Shown here: positions 44,052 through 55,100 of the stretch, one piece after another
How positions within the stretch are numbered: position 1 is the stretch's first letter
Layout: every line of letters begins with the position of its first letter
NCBI RefSeq assembly: GCF_003387475.1
Contig: NZ_QUNO01000017.1
Location: 124,001 to 188,000, forward strand
Direction of reading: 5' to 3'
Length of the DNA stretch: 64,000 bases
DNA from: Kutzneria buriramensis
GTDB taxonomy: Bacteria; Actinomycetota; Actinomycetes; Mycobacteriales; Pseudonocardiaceae
Notes under the pieces: generated by a model
Told to the model about the DNA's origin: nothing
Database searches by the model: none
What the model saw: the letters and a program-made list of their open reading frames with translations, nothing else
Position numbers and translations under genes: made by a program

Positions 44052-47012
44052 GTGGAATTCACGATCCTCGGTCCGACCCGGCTGCACGTGCAGGGGGTTC
44101 CGGCCGAGCTCGGCACGGCCAAGCAACGCGGCCTGCTCGCGTTGCTGCTGCACGATGTCAACAACTCGGTCCCGATCGACACTCTGGTGGGCGAGTTGTG
44201 GTCGCCGGACCGGACATTCGGGCAGGTCCGGAGCTCGCTGCACGCCCTGGTGAGCCGCCTCCGCAAGGCGTTGGAAAAGGCCGGCGCGCCGGCGCGGATC
44301 GACCGCGACGGCGACGCCTATCGCATCGACACCGATCCCAGCCTCATTGATTTGCACAGGTTCCGCGCGATTGCCGAACGGGCGTACGAATCGGCGGCGC
44401 GGCACGATCACGCGAAGTCGTGCGCCCTGCTCAAGGAAGCGCTCGCGCTGTGGACGCCAATGCCGCTAGCCGACGTGAAGGGCCCGTGGGCCGACCACTG
44501 CCGGGAACAGATGGAGACCTTCGATCGGCTGCCCGCCCATTACGCGTTGTTCGACAGCCAACTCGCGCTCGGCGAGAACAATGAGGTCCTTCGGGTCGTG
44601 CTCACCCTGCTGCGCCAGCGCGAACTGGACGAGGAACTGGTGCTGCGACAGCTGCGGGCGCTGGCCGCGCTCGGCCGGATCCCCGACGCCACGAGGGCGT
44701 TCCACCGGTTCCGCGAGCGGATCCTGGACGAGCTCGGCGCCGAGCCGGGGCCGGAACTGCGGGCGCTGAATGCCCGGCTGCTGCGGTCGGAATGGGATCC
44801 CGCCGTGCACGCGCACCTGGCCGTGCCGGCTCGGCCGGCGCGGCAGCTCCCGCGCGCGGTGCCGGACTTCGTCGGTCGGGCCGACATCCTGGCCCGGCTG
44901 GACGCGCTCGTGAGCGAGGGCGACACCGCCGCCACGCACCGCGTGTTCACTTTGCACGGTATGCCCGGCATTGGCAAAACCAGCCTGGCCGTGCACTGGA
45001 TCGACCGGAACCGCGAGCGTTTCCCGGACGGGCAGTACTCCATCGACCTTCGCGGATACGGGCCCACCGCGCCGCTCGCCCCTGAGGACGGGCTTGCGCT
45101 CCTGCTGCTCTACCTGGGCGAAGATGTGCCGGCCGGCGTCGACGAGCGCCAAGCCCGCGTACGAGGTCTGCTGTGTGACAAGAAGATCGCCCTCTTGCTG
45201 GACAACGCCCGGGACACCGTGCAACTGAGGCCGTTGCTCGCGGCCGTGCCCAACTGCGTCGTGCTGATCACCAGTCGAGACCTGCTCGCCGGCCTAGTCG
45301 TGCACGACCACGCCGTGCCGATCACGGTGTCCGCGCTGGACCCCACGGAGTCCGTCGCGCTGCTGACCGCCTCGCTCGGCCCCGCCCGGGCGTCCGAGGA
45401 CCACGACGCGGTCCGACGGCTGGCCGCCCTGACCAGCGGCCTGCCGCTCGCGCTGCGCATCGTCACCCAGCGTGTGGTCGAACGCCCGCACACCCGCCTC
45501 GCCGACCTGGCCCGGGAGCTACAGCGGCAGGACGTGCTCGGCGCGATCGGCGTCGGCGACGACGAGGCCGCCACGCTGGCCGCACCGTTCACCTGGTCCT
45601 ACCGGGCGCTGTCGCCGGCCGCCGCCGGCACGTTCGCCGCGCTCGGCCTGCTGCCCGGCCCAGACTTCTCCGTCGACGCCGTGTGCGCCCTGCTCGGCGC
45701 GGAACGGTCCGAAGTGGACCCGAACCTACGTGCCCTGGCCCGCGTGAACCTGCTGCAACCCGGCGCCGGCCAGCGCTATCGGATGCATCTGCTGCTGCAG
45801 GGGTATGCCGCCCAACTCGTGGAGCACACCGACGCGGTGCCGGATCCCCGTGCCGCACAACGAAGACTGCTCGATTGGCTCGTGCTGTCCCTGGCCGCCG
45901 GCCATCGTCGGCTGGTGCCGGGCGGCGCGGAGATTCCCGCGCTGCCCGATCCGGCCCCGGTGCAGCCGATGACCTTCGCCGATGATTCGGCCGTAATCGC
46001 TTGGGCCAGCGAAGAATCCGCCAACCTGAGTGCCGTTGTGACCGCGGCCCGGCACGCCTTCCCAGAGCACTGCTGGCGGCTGGCCGCCTACGCGCAGGAG
46101 GTGCTGGACCGGCTCTTCCAGCACACGGAACTGCTGGCGATCCACCGCACCGGTCTGGCCGCGGCCCGGGAGCTCGGCAATTCCGAGAGCGAGTGCGGAA
46201 TGCTCAACGACGTCGGCATGATCTACCACCGGATCAGCCGGTACTCCGACGCCGGGACGGCGCTACGCCGGGCGCTGACCATTGCCACCGAGCATGGTCT
46301 CCGGGAGCTGTTGCCGATTGTGCTGTCCAACCTGGCCAGTGTGCACCTGGCCACCGGCGATCTGGCCACCGCAGTCGGCCTGTACGAGAAAGCGCTGTCC
46401 GCGGTCGAGAAAATCGGGACCCAGAACACCGAAGCGGTCGCACTAGACCAGCTCGCGAACACGTACAGGAAACTCGGTCGCGATGACGACGCCCTCGAAC
46501 TGTACCGGCGAGCCCTCAGCATCCGCGAAAATATCGGACACACCAGAGGAATGGGCACGACCCTCGCCGAGATGGCCGCACTAAAGCACGAGCACGGCGA
46601 GAACTCGGAGGCGCTTCCTCTTGCCAGAAAAGCCCTTGTTCTCCACATCAAGAGCGGCGACCGGATCAAGGTCGCCGAAACGCAGGTGACCCTGGCCGAG
46701 ATCCATTACGATTTCGGCTCCTTCGGCGACACGATCACATGGTCCGACCGGGCCCTCAGATTGCCCGAAACGGTGAGGTCCTCGGATTTGCGGACTCGCG
46801 CCCTACGCGTTCGCGGCTACGCGCTTGCCGCTCGCGGCGACCGCGACGGCGCCCGCTCGTCCTGGCGTGCGGCACTGGACGTGCTGCTCGACGCGGGAGC
46901 GCCCGATACGGACAGCCGACTGGCACAGCTGCGGAACCTGCTGAGCACCGTCACCTTCGACACGAATCCGGACGAACCGGAAGCGACACCCGATCGACAT
47001 CACGGAGCGTAG
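44052..47012 (+). CDS. SARP-type regulator with NB-ARC and TPR domains (second copy)
   Basis: 986 residues from a GTG at 44052 with AAGGGCGG upstream; a longer frame to 44001 adds only non-conserved residues. Domain order: OmpR-type winged helix (VEFTILGPTRLHVQGVPAEL, LVGELWSPDRTFGQVRSSLH), activation domain to about 245, NB-ARC with Walker A GMPGIGKT near 304-311 and Walker B IALLLDNA, HLLLQGYAAQLVEHT winged helix, and TPRs ~690-970. It is divergent from the GT-B gene and upstream of the 59-residue peptide gene. Targets are likely local (inference). It is distinct from the SARP at 35592 and shares only family-level sequence. Confidence 0.85.
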   Translation: MEFTILGPTRLHVQGVPAELGTAKQRGLLALLLHDVNNSVPIDTLVGELWSPDRTFGQVRSSLHALVSRLRKALEKAGAPARIDRDGDAYRIDTDPSLIDLHRFRAIAERAYESAARHDHAKSCALLKEALALWTPMPLADVKGPWADHCREQMETFDRLPAHYALFDSQLALGENNEVLRVVLTLLRQRELDEELVLRQLRALAALGRIPDATRAFHRFRERILDELGAEPGPELRALNARLLRSEWDPAVHAHLAVPARPARQLPRAVPDFVGRADILARLDALVSEGDTAATHRVFTLHGMPGIGKTSLAVHWIDRNRERFPDGQYSIDLRGYGPTAPLAPEDGLALLLLYLGEDVPAGVDERQARVRGLLCDKKIALLLDNARDTVQLRPLLAAVPNCVVLITSRDLLAGLVVHDHAVPITVSALDPTESVALLTASLGPARASEDHDAVRRLAALTSGLPLALRIVTQRVVERPHTRLADLARELQRQDVLGAIGVGDDEAATLAAPFTWSYRALSPAAAGTFAALGLLPGPDFSVDAVCALLGAERSEVDPNLRALARVNLLQPGAGQRYRMHLLLQGYAAQLVEHTDAVPDPRAAQRRLLDWLVLSLAAGHRRLVPGGAEIPALPDPAPVQPMTFADDSAVIAWASEESANLSAVVTAARHAFPEHCWRLAAYAQEVLDRLFQHTELLAIHRTGLAAARELGNSESECGMLNDVGMIYHRISRYSDAGTALRRALTIATEHGLRELLPIVLSNLASVHLATGDLATAVGLYEKALSAVEKIGTQNTEAVALDQLANTYRKLGRDDDALELYRRALSIRENIGHTRGMGTTLAEMAALKHEHGENSEALPLARKALVLHIKSGDRIKVAETQVTLAEIHYDFGSFGDTITWSDRALRLPETVRSSDLRTRALRVRGYALAARGDRDGARSSWRAALDVLLDAGAPDTDSRLAQLRNLLSTVTFDTNPDEPEATPDRHHGA

Positions 47013-47165
47013 CAAGGGGCAGGTATTGTCACCCGAAAGATAATTCAATTCACAACTAACGACGTTCGGTTCACGTGCACGGGCGGCGTGCAGACGGGTG
47101 ATTGACACCTCTCAGGTGACACCCGGTTGAACGAAGGTTTCCGCCGTCTGGCAAGCTGCGCGACC

Positions 47166-47345
47166 ATGAGGAAGATCCACTACAGGTTGGCAATGACCGC
47201 CGGCTTCTTCGTCGCCTCCACGGCCGCCATTGCCGTCGTCATTGCGGTCTCGACCGCCGGTGCGACCGCCGGCAAGACGCAGATGAAGGCATGGGGCCTC
47301 ATCAACGTGGCACAGAACTCCACCTCGACAACGAAAATGGACTGA
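47166..47345 (+). CDS. 59-residue membrane or exported peptide
   Basis: From ATG 47166: basic MRKIHYRLAMTAG, a hydrophobic helix FFVASTAAIAVVIAVSTAGA and a mature-like tail KTQMKAWGLINVAQ ending STTKMD. This looks like a signal peptide or anchor plus a ~25-residue tail lacking Cys. It lies 153 bp after the second SARP gene on the same strand, which makes it a candidate target or signal of that regulator. There is no family I recognise. Confidence 0.45.
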   Translation: MRKIHYRLAMTAGFFVASTAAIAVVIAVSTAGATAGKTQMKAWGLINVAQNSTSTTKMD

Positions 47346-47471
47346 ACCAATAAACCGACACGCGGGGGTGTCGAAATGGAAGCCAGCGGTGATTTAGTCA
47401 CGAGAACAACCCGTCAGGGCCGGCTCGAACGATCGCGTCGGAAAAACGGTCGCTGGCCTTGACACGACATC

Positions 47472-47508
47472 GTGTGGTGGTGACGGGCAGCGCTCGTCAC
47501 CACCACAC
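47472..47508 (+). terminator. 14-bp perfect hairpin
   Basis: GTGTGGTGGTGACG pairs exactly with CGTCACCACCACAC across a 9-nt loop, 127 bp after the small peptide gene and 90 bp before the transposase. Confidence 0.6.
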
Positions 47509-47597
47509 AGGCCACAGCCTGTACCGTGCCAGAACTCGACGCTGCAGCCGTGACCTGGCGTTTCGTCACCAGCGACACCCCGGCATGATCACCTCCC

Positions 47598-48632
47598 GTG
47601 ACGTTCCGTCTCTTGTACTTGCTCACAGTTCGGGTGCTCGGATGGCTGATGCTGCTCGCTGGCAACAGGACCGTGTTGATCGCTGAGGTGCTGATGCTGC
47701 GGCACGAGGTCGCCGTTCTGCGTCGTCAGGTCGGCCGACCACGTCCTACCTGGCCGGACCGGGCGATCCTGTCCGCCCTCGCCAGGGCTGCTACCGCGCC
47801 CGCTCCGGACACGCCGTATCGTCACGCCAGCCACACTCCTGGCCTGGCACCGCCGTCTGGTCCGAAAGAAGTGGACCTACCCAACCGGATGGGGCGTCCG
47901 CCCATCACCGAGGAGATTCGCAGTCTGGTTCTGCGCCTGGCACAAGAAAATCCGCGATGGGGACACCGCCGAATCCAGGGCGAATTATCCCGACTCGGCC
48001 ACCGACTGGGAGCCGGCACGATCCGCCGCATCCTGGGCAACGCCCGCCCGGGGCCGCCTCCCCGCAGTACCGACACCCTGTGGCGGACCTTCCTACGCAA
48101 CCAGATCCAGGGCCTGCTCGCCGTGGACTTCTTTCACCTCGACACCATCGGCCTGGAAGTCCGTACAAGGCGAGTGCACATCCTCGGCGTCACCGCGCAT
48201 CCGACCGCCGCGTGGACCGTCCAGCAGGCGCGCAATCTGGTGATGGACCTGGGAGAGCGGATCGCGTCGTTTCGGTTCCTCGTCCGCGACCGGGACACGA
48301 AGTTCACCGCCGGGTTCGATGCCGTGTTCGCCGGTGAGGGGATCACCAGCGTGATGATTCCGCCGCGGACGCCTCGCGCGAACTGCTACGCGGAGCGATT
48401 CGTGCGCAGCGTCCGAGCGGAGTGCACCGACCAGATTTTGATCTACAACGAACGGCACGCCGCCGCCGTCCTCGGAGAGTACGCCCGGCATTTCAACGAC
48501 CACCGGCCACACCAAGGCCTCAACCAACAGCCACCAAACCACGATCCGGCCAGCGTCATCCCGCTGGACGCTCCGATCACACGCCGAAAGATCCTCGGCG
48601 GCGTGATCAACGAGTACCGGCGAGTTGCCTGA
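47598..48632 (+). CDS. IS transposase, integrase-core (IS3/IS481 group)
   Basis: 344 residues. N-terminal region [20 protein letters not shown]; then rve-type core [20 protein letters not shown] (first Asp), [20 protein letters not shown] (second Asp) and [15 protein letters not shown] (Glu); C-terminal [16 protein letters not shown]. The core DDE residues are present. Between about 47785 and 47882 the frame is wrong: the alternative frame there reads [20 protein letters not shown] and [12 protein letters not shown], the normal family sequence. A +1 G near 47785-47787 and a lost C near 47880 offset each other. About 31 residues of the HTH linker are scrambled, so the enzyme is likely inactive although the ORF stays open. 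No terminal repeats were identified. Confidence 0.8.
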   Translation: MTFRLLYLLTVRVLGWLMLLAGNRTVLIAEVLMLRHEVAVLRRQVGRPRPTWPDRAILSALARAATAPAPDTPYRHASHTPGLAPPSGPKEVDLPNRMGRPPITEEIRSLVLRLAQENPRWGHRRIQGELSRLGHRLGAGTIRRILGNARPGPPPRSTDTLWRTFLRNQIQGLLAVDFFHLDTIGLEVRTRRVHILGVTAHPTAAWTVQQARNLVMDLGERIASFRFLVRDRDTKFTAGFDAVFAGEGITSVMIPPRTPRANCYAERFVRSVRAECTDQILIYNERHAAAVLGEYARHFNDHRPHQGLNQQPPNHDPASVIPLDAPITRRKILGGVINEYRRVA

Positions 48633-48726
48633 GCTGGCCGGCGAAACACCTGGACACCGCCTACGCATCGACTTTTGGCACGGTACACGCAACGCGCCGC
48701 CACTGAAAGATGCCACCACTCCCGAG

Positions 48727-49161
48727 TTATGCACCCGGCAACACCGTCAGCAACCGCCGCCCCCGCACCGAAGCGATATAGCCGTCATCTTGAACAACGA
48801 TCACTATTCCTGTAGCTGGCGAGACGACGAATACACTGGCGTACATAAAATAATCCCGCACTCGAACATGGAACGTCTTCACAAATTCAGCCAGGTCGAC
48901 CGCATCCACAAAGAACGGACCTTGATCGGAATCGAAGCTTGTACTATTGACGACGATTAGAGGACCCTCAAGTTCGACACACCGCGACAGAAAGTCGTCC
49001 TCAATAGCGTCCGCATCGCGCCGCTCAATATCAAACGACTCCCAAGCCTCTCTCGATATACCAACGATTCGATCGTGATCGTATGCCGTCGAGCCAGGCA
49101 GGACCGCAGCGAGCACGCCTTCCGCGAAGCCCCAATTCACGTGACGCTTTATTGATGTCAT
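48727..49161 (-). CDS. predicted immunity protein for the RHS/HINT toxin
   Basis: 144 residues: MTSIKRHVNWGFAEGVLAAV, RIVGISREAWESFDIERRDA, PLIVVNSTSFDSDQGPFFVD, YASVFVVSPATGIVIVVQDD, ending LLTVLPGA. It is soluble, acidic and without a signal peptide. Its ATG overlaps the stop of the toxin gene by four bases (ATGA), the usual linkage of polymorphic toxin and immunity. No recognised immunity family. Base composition is lower in G+C than the neighbours, as in the toxin tip at 49158-49510, so both probably arrived together. Confidence 0.7.
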   Translation of the reverse strand: MTSIKRHVNWGFAEGVLAAVLPGSTAYDHDRIVGISREAWESFDIERRDADAIEDDFLSRCVELEGPLIVVNSTSFDSDQGPFFVDAVDLAEFVKTFHVRVRDYFMYASVFVVSPATGIVIVVQDDGYIASVRGRRLLTVLPGA

Positions 49162-52100
49162 CGCTCCTCGCGCCCCTCAATGAAGACCTTCAACACAGTC
49201 CGCCAAGGATTCCCCTTGGTAGAGCCGAGACTATTGTCCACCAGTTCGGACAATTTGACGTGCGGCCCCTCCGGCGGAAAGTCGTGGCCATCGAGATTGA
49301 ATTCAATATCCCGGTGCGTGCCATCAGGAAGTTGCCCTCGCCAGAAGTTCGGCTTCCGTTCAACGAAATTGTCAAGACCTCCACCAGCGAGATGATCAGC
49401 GACAGCAAGGAGGTCATCCTCATTCTGCACCGTATTCCGTTCCACTTGCTGACCGGCAGAGTTCGTCACGGTGCGTGAAGTGACATTTACGCCGCACCCT
49501 TCCAGGTAATCGTTGTTGTGTACTAGCACCGGCGTGTTGCCAGCCAGGACATAGTACGTGTGCTGGGTGTCGACGGTGAGGTTGTAGACGCGGGTCGTCT
49601 CGTCGTGTGTATGCAGGCTCCTGACGACGACAGTCCGGCCGTCGTCGGTGAGCAGGTGCTCACCGGCCTTGAGCTGACTGGCGTTCACCCACCGGCTGAA
49701 GTCCACCACCCAGAAGGGATGATTGTCGGTGCTGGTGACGGAGTCGGACTTGCCGTTGTCGGTGACGGCGACGTCGACGAGGTGCTTGAGGCCTTGGCCG
49801 ACGATGACGTCGGTGACAGGTTCGTCGGCGGTCTTGCCGGTGGTGGGGTCGGTAGCTCGAACCCGGTCGCCGACCTGGAGAGAATCGATCCGCTCAGTCG
49901 ACCCGTCCGCCATCTCGACTCTGGTGTCGTCGGCGAAGCTATTGGCACCGCCTAGGCAAGACTCTTCCACCCTCTTGGCGATGCCTTCGCCCGCGTCTTC
50001 CGCAGTTCTGGCTAGCCCCTTGCCGATGTCTTCAGCAACAGCAGTGCCTGCCTTGCCCAGCAGTTTCGCCCCATCTGCGAGTTCTCCACCGAACGGGATC
50101 ACGCCAAGCGCCGACCAAAGGGCATCCTCATAGTCACCGTCCACCGCGTACCACACCGCATTGACGGCACTGGCGATCTGTCCAATCACGGGAAACATGC
50201 CCAGGAAATCGAGCAAAGTGTGCCCAGCAGACTTGAGCTGATCTGTCGGCTTCGGGGTACCGCCGCCACACGAAGTGCAGCTCGTGGGCGTGACGTCGGA
50301 CGGACCGGCACCCTTGACCGTCTGGATCACCGGCTTGTCACCGGTGACATCCTGCTGCAACTGCTGCATCTGGTTGGCGTTGTCCGCAATGACGTTCGAG
50401 GACGATGCGACCTGATTCGCAGGCAGCGACGACGAGGAGGAGACCGGCGGCCCCTGCTGGGCATAGTGCGGTGCCGTCAGCGCCTGAGGCACCGGTATCG
50501 GGTTGTTCTGGGCGGCCTGCTGCTGTGCCTGTCGCGCGGCGATTGCGGGATCAGGTGGCGCGGGCGCGGGCCCATAGGCACACGCATTGCCCGAACAACC
50601 ACCAGTACCTCCGCCACCGCCGTTGCTCCCGCTGCCCGACGGCCCATTGCCAATACTGGGCGGCTTTTGAGGACCAGCACTACAACCAAAGCTGCACACA
50701 CCAAGGAACGCATTTTTCCGCGCGAAACTGTAGCCTTGCTGAGACGCCGTGTGCGAAGCTAACGATTCGGCTACAACCGCAATTAAAACAACCGCTCCAG
50801 CGATGCACACCATAGCAGTAATTGGCTCAATGCAGTGGCCGGAGGGATCGGTGTGGTTCGTCGGTGCACCGGCGGCATAGGCGTAGCGGTTGGGGCTGCT
50901 GGCGACCTGGATGCTGTCGCGGGAGTCGAAGCTGCCGGTGGACGGGTTGTACCAGCGCGCGCCCATGTGCACCTGGGCGGTGTCGGGATCGGTGTAGGCG
51001 CCCTGGAACCCGATCGACTGCTGGGTGCCGGAGGTGGCGGTCACCTGACCGAACGGGTCGTACGCGGCGGAGTGTGACAGCCCGGTGTTGCCGTCGCCGG
51101 GCGCGAACCCGGCGATCACGTCGTCATGCTTGTCGGAGATGGTGAGCTGCTTGTCGTTCCCGTTGCCGGTCGCCAACAGCTCGCCGCCGGGCGCGCGGCT
51201 GTATGTGGTGGCGCCGTCACCGGAGATCTGGTCAGCCAGCCCGGAATAGCTGAACGTCTGTCCATTGCGGACCGCGAGCCGGTCGAGTCCGTCGTAGGTG
51301 TAGCTCGACGAGCCGTCGCCGACCATGCGATCGAAGGCGTCGAAGGACATCTTCTCGGTCAGGCCGGAGCTGGTCCGTGACGCCATGGTGCCGCGCGGCG
51401 TGTACGTATAGGTGTAGTCGCCGTCGGAGAGCAGCCGGTTGCGCTGGTCGTAGCTGGCGGTCTTGGCGCCGGCCTGCACCCGGTTGCCCGCGTCGTCCCA
51501 GGCGTACGCGGTCGTCTTGCCGCCGGCTGTCCACGACACCATCCGGCCGGCGTAGTCGTAGCTGTAGCTGTTCGTGCCGGCGCCGGCGGTGCCGGCGGTG
51601 TCCTTCTCGGTGAGGTTGTTGGCGGCGTCGTAGCCGTAGCTGACGGACGCGGTCACCGAGCCGGCGGCGGTCTTGGTCGTGTCGGAGGCGAGCCGCCCCA
51701 GGTCGTCGTACGTGTAGCTACGCGATTGCCCAGAAGAATAGGCGACGCCGTCGACGTCGCCGGTGGCGTTGTAGTGCGCGGTCTGCGCGACGCCGGTGAT
51801 GCCGTCCTGGACGGAAGCCATGCGGCCATTCGCGTAGTGGTAGACGGCCTTTCCGGCGGCGTCGGTCCTAGTGGACATGCGGCCGTCAGAGTCATAAGTG
51901 AACGTCGAGTCCGCGCCGCTGCCCGTGGTCGACAGGACGTCGCCTCGGTCGTCGTAGCCGACGGTGATCGCACCGCTGGGCGCCGAGACCGAGTTCAGCC
52001 GGCCAGCGGCGTCGTAGCCGAGCGTGCGGTCGGTGGTCGCTGCCTCGGCGCCGCTGCCGGTCTGCTTCACCATCCGGTTGAGCTCGTCGAACGTGCTGGT

Positions 52101-55100
52101 GGTGGCTACGCCACCAGGTGCGGTAACGCCGACGACGTTGCCGGCGGCGTCGTAGCCTGCCTTCCACGTCGCCGCGGGCTCCGTCGCGGTCGCGGGCTCG
52201 GTGACGGATTCCTTCAGCCCGAGACTGTTGTATGTGGTGATGGTCGAGTTACCGCGGCCATCGGTGAGGCGCGACTGCCGGCCCGCCGGGTCGTAGCCGT
52301 ACGAGGTGGTCACTGACTTCGTGTCGGACACTGGCTCGGTCTGCTGCACGACCTGGTCGATCGCGTTGTACGAGAACGTGGTGGTGTGGTTGAGGGCGTC
52401 TGTGGCCGACAGCAGGTTGCCGGCCGGGTCGTAGGCCGCCGACGTGTCACGCAGATCGGCGCTAGTCCCCTTCCAGTCCGAAGTAGACACTGCCCGTCCG
52501 GCCGGGTCGTACTTCGTCCAGTGGTTGCGGCCCAACGCGTCGGACACCAGCACGGTGCGCCCGGCCAGGTCGTAGCCGTACTGGGTGGTCACGCCGGCGG
52601 CGTCGGTGGTGCTGGTCTGCTCGCCGGCCCCGTCGAACGTCGCGGTGACCTTCTCACCGGCCGGTGTGGTCAGGGCGACCTGGTGCCCAAGGTCGTCGTA
52701 GCCGTAGGTCGTCGTGTAGGCAGCGGGTTGGGGAGTCCGCTCCACCTGCGTGGCGGTGGCCATCCGGCCGAGGTCGTCGTACGTGGCCGTGGTGGTCGCG
52801 CCGCCAGGCACGGTGCTCTGCAGCACCTCGCCGTCGTTGTCGTACTGGAACACCGACACCCGCGAGCCGGGTTCCTCGGAGCGCACGAGCCGCCCGAGCT
52901 GGTCGTAGGCGTACTTGATGACGTTGCCGCGCGGATCCGTCTGCGCGACGACGTGGCCAAGCGAGTCGTAGGCCGACGTCATGGTCGGTGTGATCGCGGT
53001 GGTCGTACCGGGCGCGGTGTAGCTCGGCGCGATCTGGTTCACCGGCCGGCCGTCCTGGTCGTACTCGATGCGGCTGACGTTGCCGACCGGGTCCTTGGTC
53101 GCCACCTGGTCGCCAAAGGTGTCGAGGCCGACAGTCGTGGCCGGCCGCTGCATGCTGGGCTGGCTGCCGTTGGACTCCACGGCCACCGGCGGCAGCGTCA
53201 AGCCAACCTTACGGCCGAGTTCGTCGTACTGGAAGTTGGTGGTGAACGCGGTGCGGTCGGCGTTGGCGACGTTGCCCCGGGGGTCGGTCGTGGCGGTCAC
53301 CAGGCCGCGCTGGTCGTACGAGTACGACGTGGTCAGCGTGGTGGAATCGTTATGCACCCCTTGGCTTGTCTGCCGGCCGGCGGCGTCGTAGCCGTAGTCG
53401 ACGACCTCGGTGGTGGAAGGCATGAACGCGCCGATGTTCGAACTGTTGCCGGTGCGGGTCACGCTGGTCACGGCGCCGTTGAGGTTGTATTTGTAGCTCG
53501 TCTTGCGAGCCAGGCCGGTCGGGTCGACGGTCGTGGTGGTGATGCGCCCGACCGCGTCATAGGTGGTTGCGGTGGTGGCACCGCCGCCCCCGGCGACGTC
53601 CTTGACCACCTTGCCGGCGGCGTCGTAGCTGTAGTCGTGCAGCACGATGTCGCGAGTGGTGTTGTTCGGGTTGCGGAAGCCCACCTGGATGACCTGGTGC
53701 ACCAGATCGTCGTTGTAGTACGTGTACTTCGTGGTGCGCCCCATGGCATCGGTGTCACGCACCAGGCGGCCGCCGAGGTCGTAGGCGTACGAATGGAGCG
53801 GCAGGTCGTCCTTGGGCGAGGTGTCGCCGGTGCCGTCGCCGCCGCTGCCGGACACACCGCTCAGCGCCGCGCCCGTCCAGCCGACGAGCACCACTTCGGC
53901 CACCTGGTTGCGCGCCGTGTAGAGGTACTTGGTCTTGGTGCCGGCTGGATCAACCATCCACACACGGTTGCCGAAGGCGTCGTGTCCGTAGCTTGTCACG
54001 TTGCCCAGCGCGTCTGTCTGCTTGCTGAGCAGGTTGTGTGAGTCGAACTCGTCGGTGACCGCGCGCGGCTTGTCGCCCCCGGTGAGATCGGTGACCTCGG
54101 TCTTGGTGATGTTGCCGTCAGCGTCGTAGGTGCTGGTGGCGCGGGCGGTGTGCTTGACCCCGGTGACGGCGTCGGTGGTAGCGGGTTGCGTCACCGTGCT
54201 GAGGCGGGACAGCACGTCGTAGGTGAACTGCGTGGTGACGCCGGCGGGCTGGCTGTCCGAGACCTGGGTCTGGGTCAGCACTCGGCCCTGGCTGTCGTAG
54301 GTGTACTTCGTGACCAGGCCAGTCGGGCTGGTGGCCTGGGCGAGTGTGCCGTCGACGAAGTAGTTGAACGTCGTCACCGCGCCCATGGCGTCAGTCGAGG
54401 TCATGACCAGACCGGCGGGCACGCAGGGGCACGCGCTGGGTGTCGTGCCGGACATCCCCGTGGATGGGTTGATGCCCTCGTGCCCGGTGGTGTAGGTGTG
54501 CTTGACCTTGCCGCCGTCGGCGGTGGTCTGGGTGTCGAGCAGACCGGTTGCGGTGTAGGACAAGGACGTCTGGTAGGTGGTGTCGGTCGCGTTCGCCGAC
54601 CGCCCGTCCCGGGTCGCGACCGGCTTGTCGTTGCGGGGGTCGGTAGCGCTGTCGGCGTTGAGGTAGTAGTCGATGTAGGAGGTCTGGCAGTCGGTCTGGG
54701 TGGTGCGGCAGGTCTTCTTGGAGACGACGTTGCCGCGCTTGTCGTAGGCGAGGGTGACCTGGTCGCCGTTCTCGTCGGTGATGGTGTTCTGGAAGCCGCT
54801 CGAGTCGTAGGAGTAGCTGCGCACCCCCTGCCCGTCGACCGGGCCGCCGACCCATGTCGGATCTCCGCCGACTGGGCCACCGCAGAAGATCGGGCCCCCG
54901 TTGGTGGGAGTGGTGCAGGTGGTTGTGGGTGTCGCAGTGGTCGTGGTGGTGGTGCTGCCCGGCGTGTCCTCCGGGCGCACGCCCACGCCCAGCGGCGCGA
55001 TGGATCGCACGATGCGGCCGCGCAGCGGGTCGTAGTCGTACTCGTGCGGCCGACCGGCCGGGTCACTCACCGAGGCAACCTTGATCGGGTTCTCCGCGGA

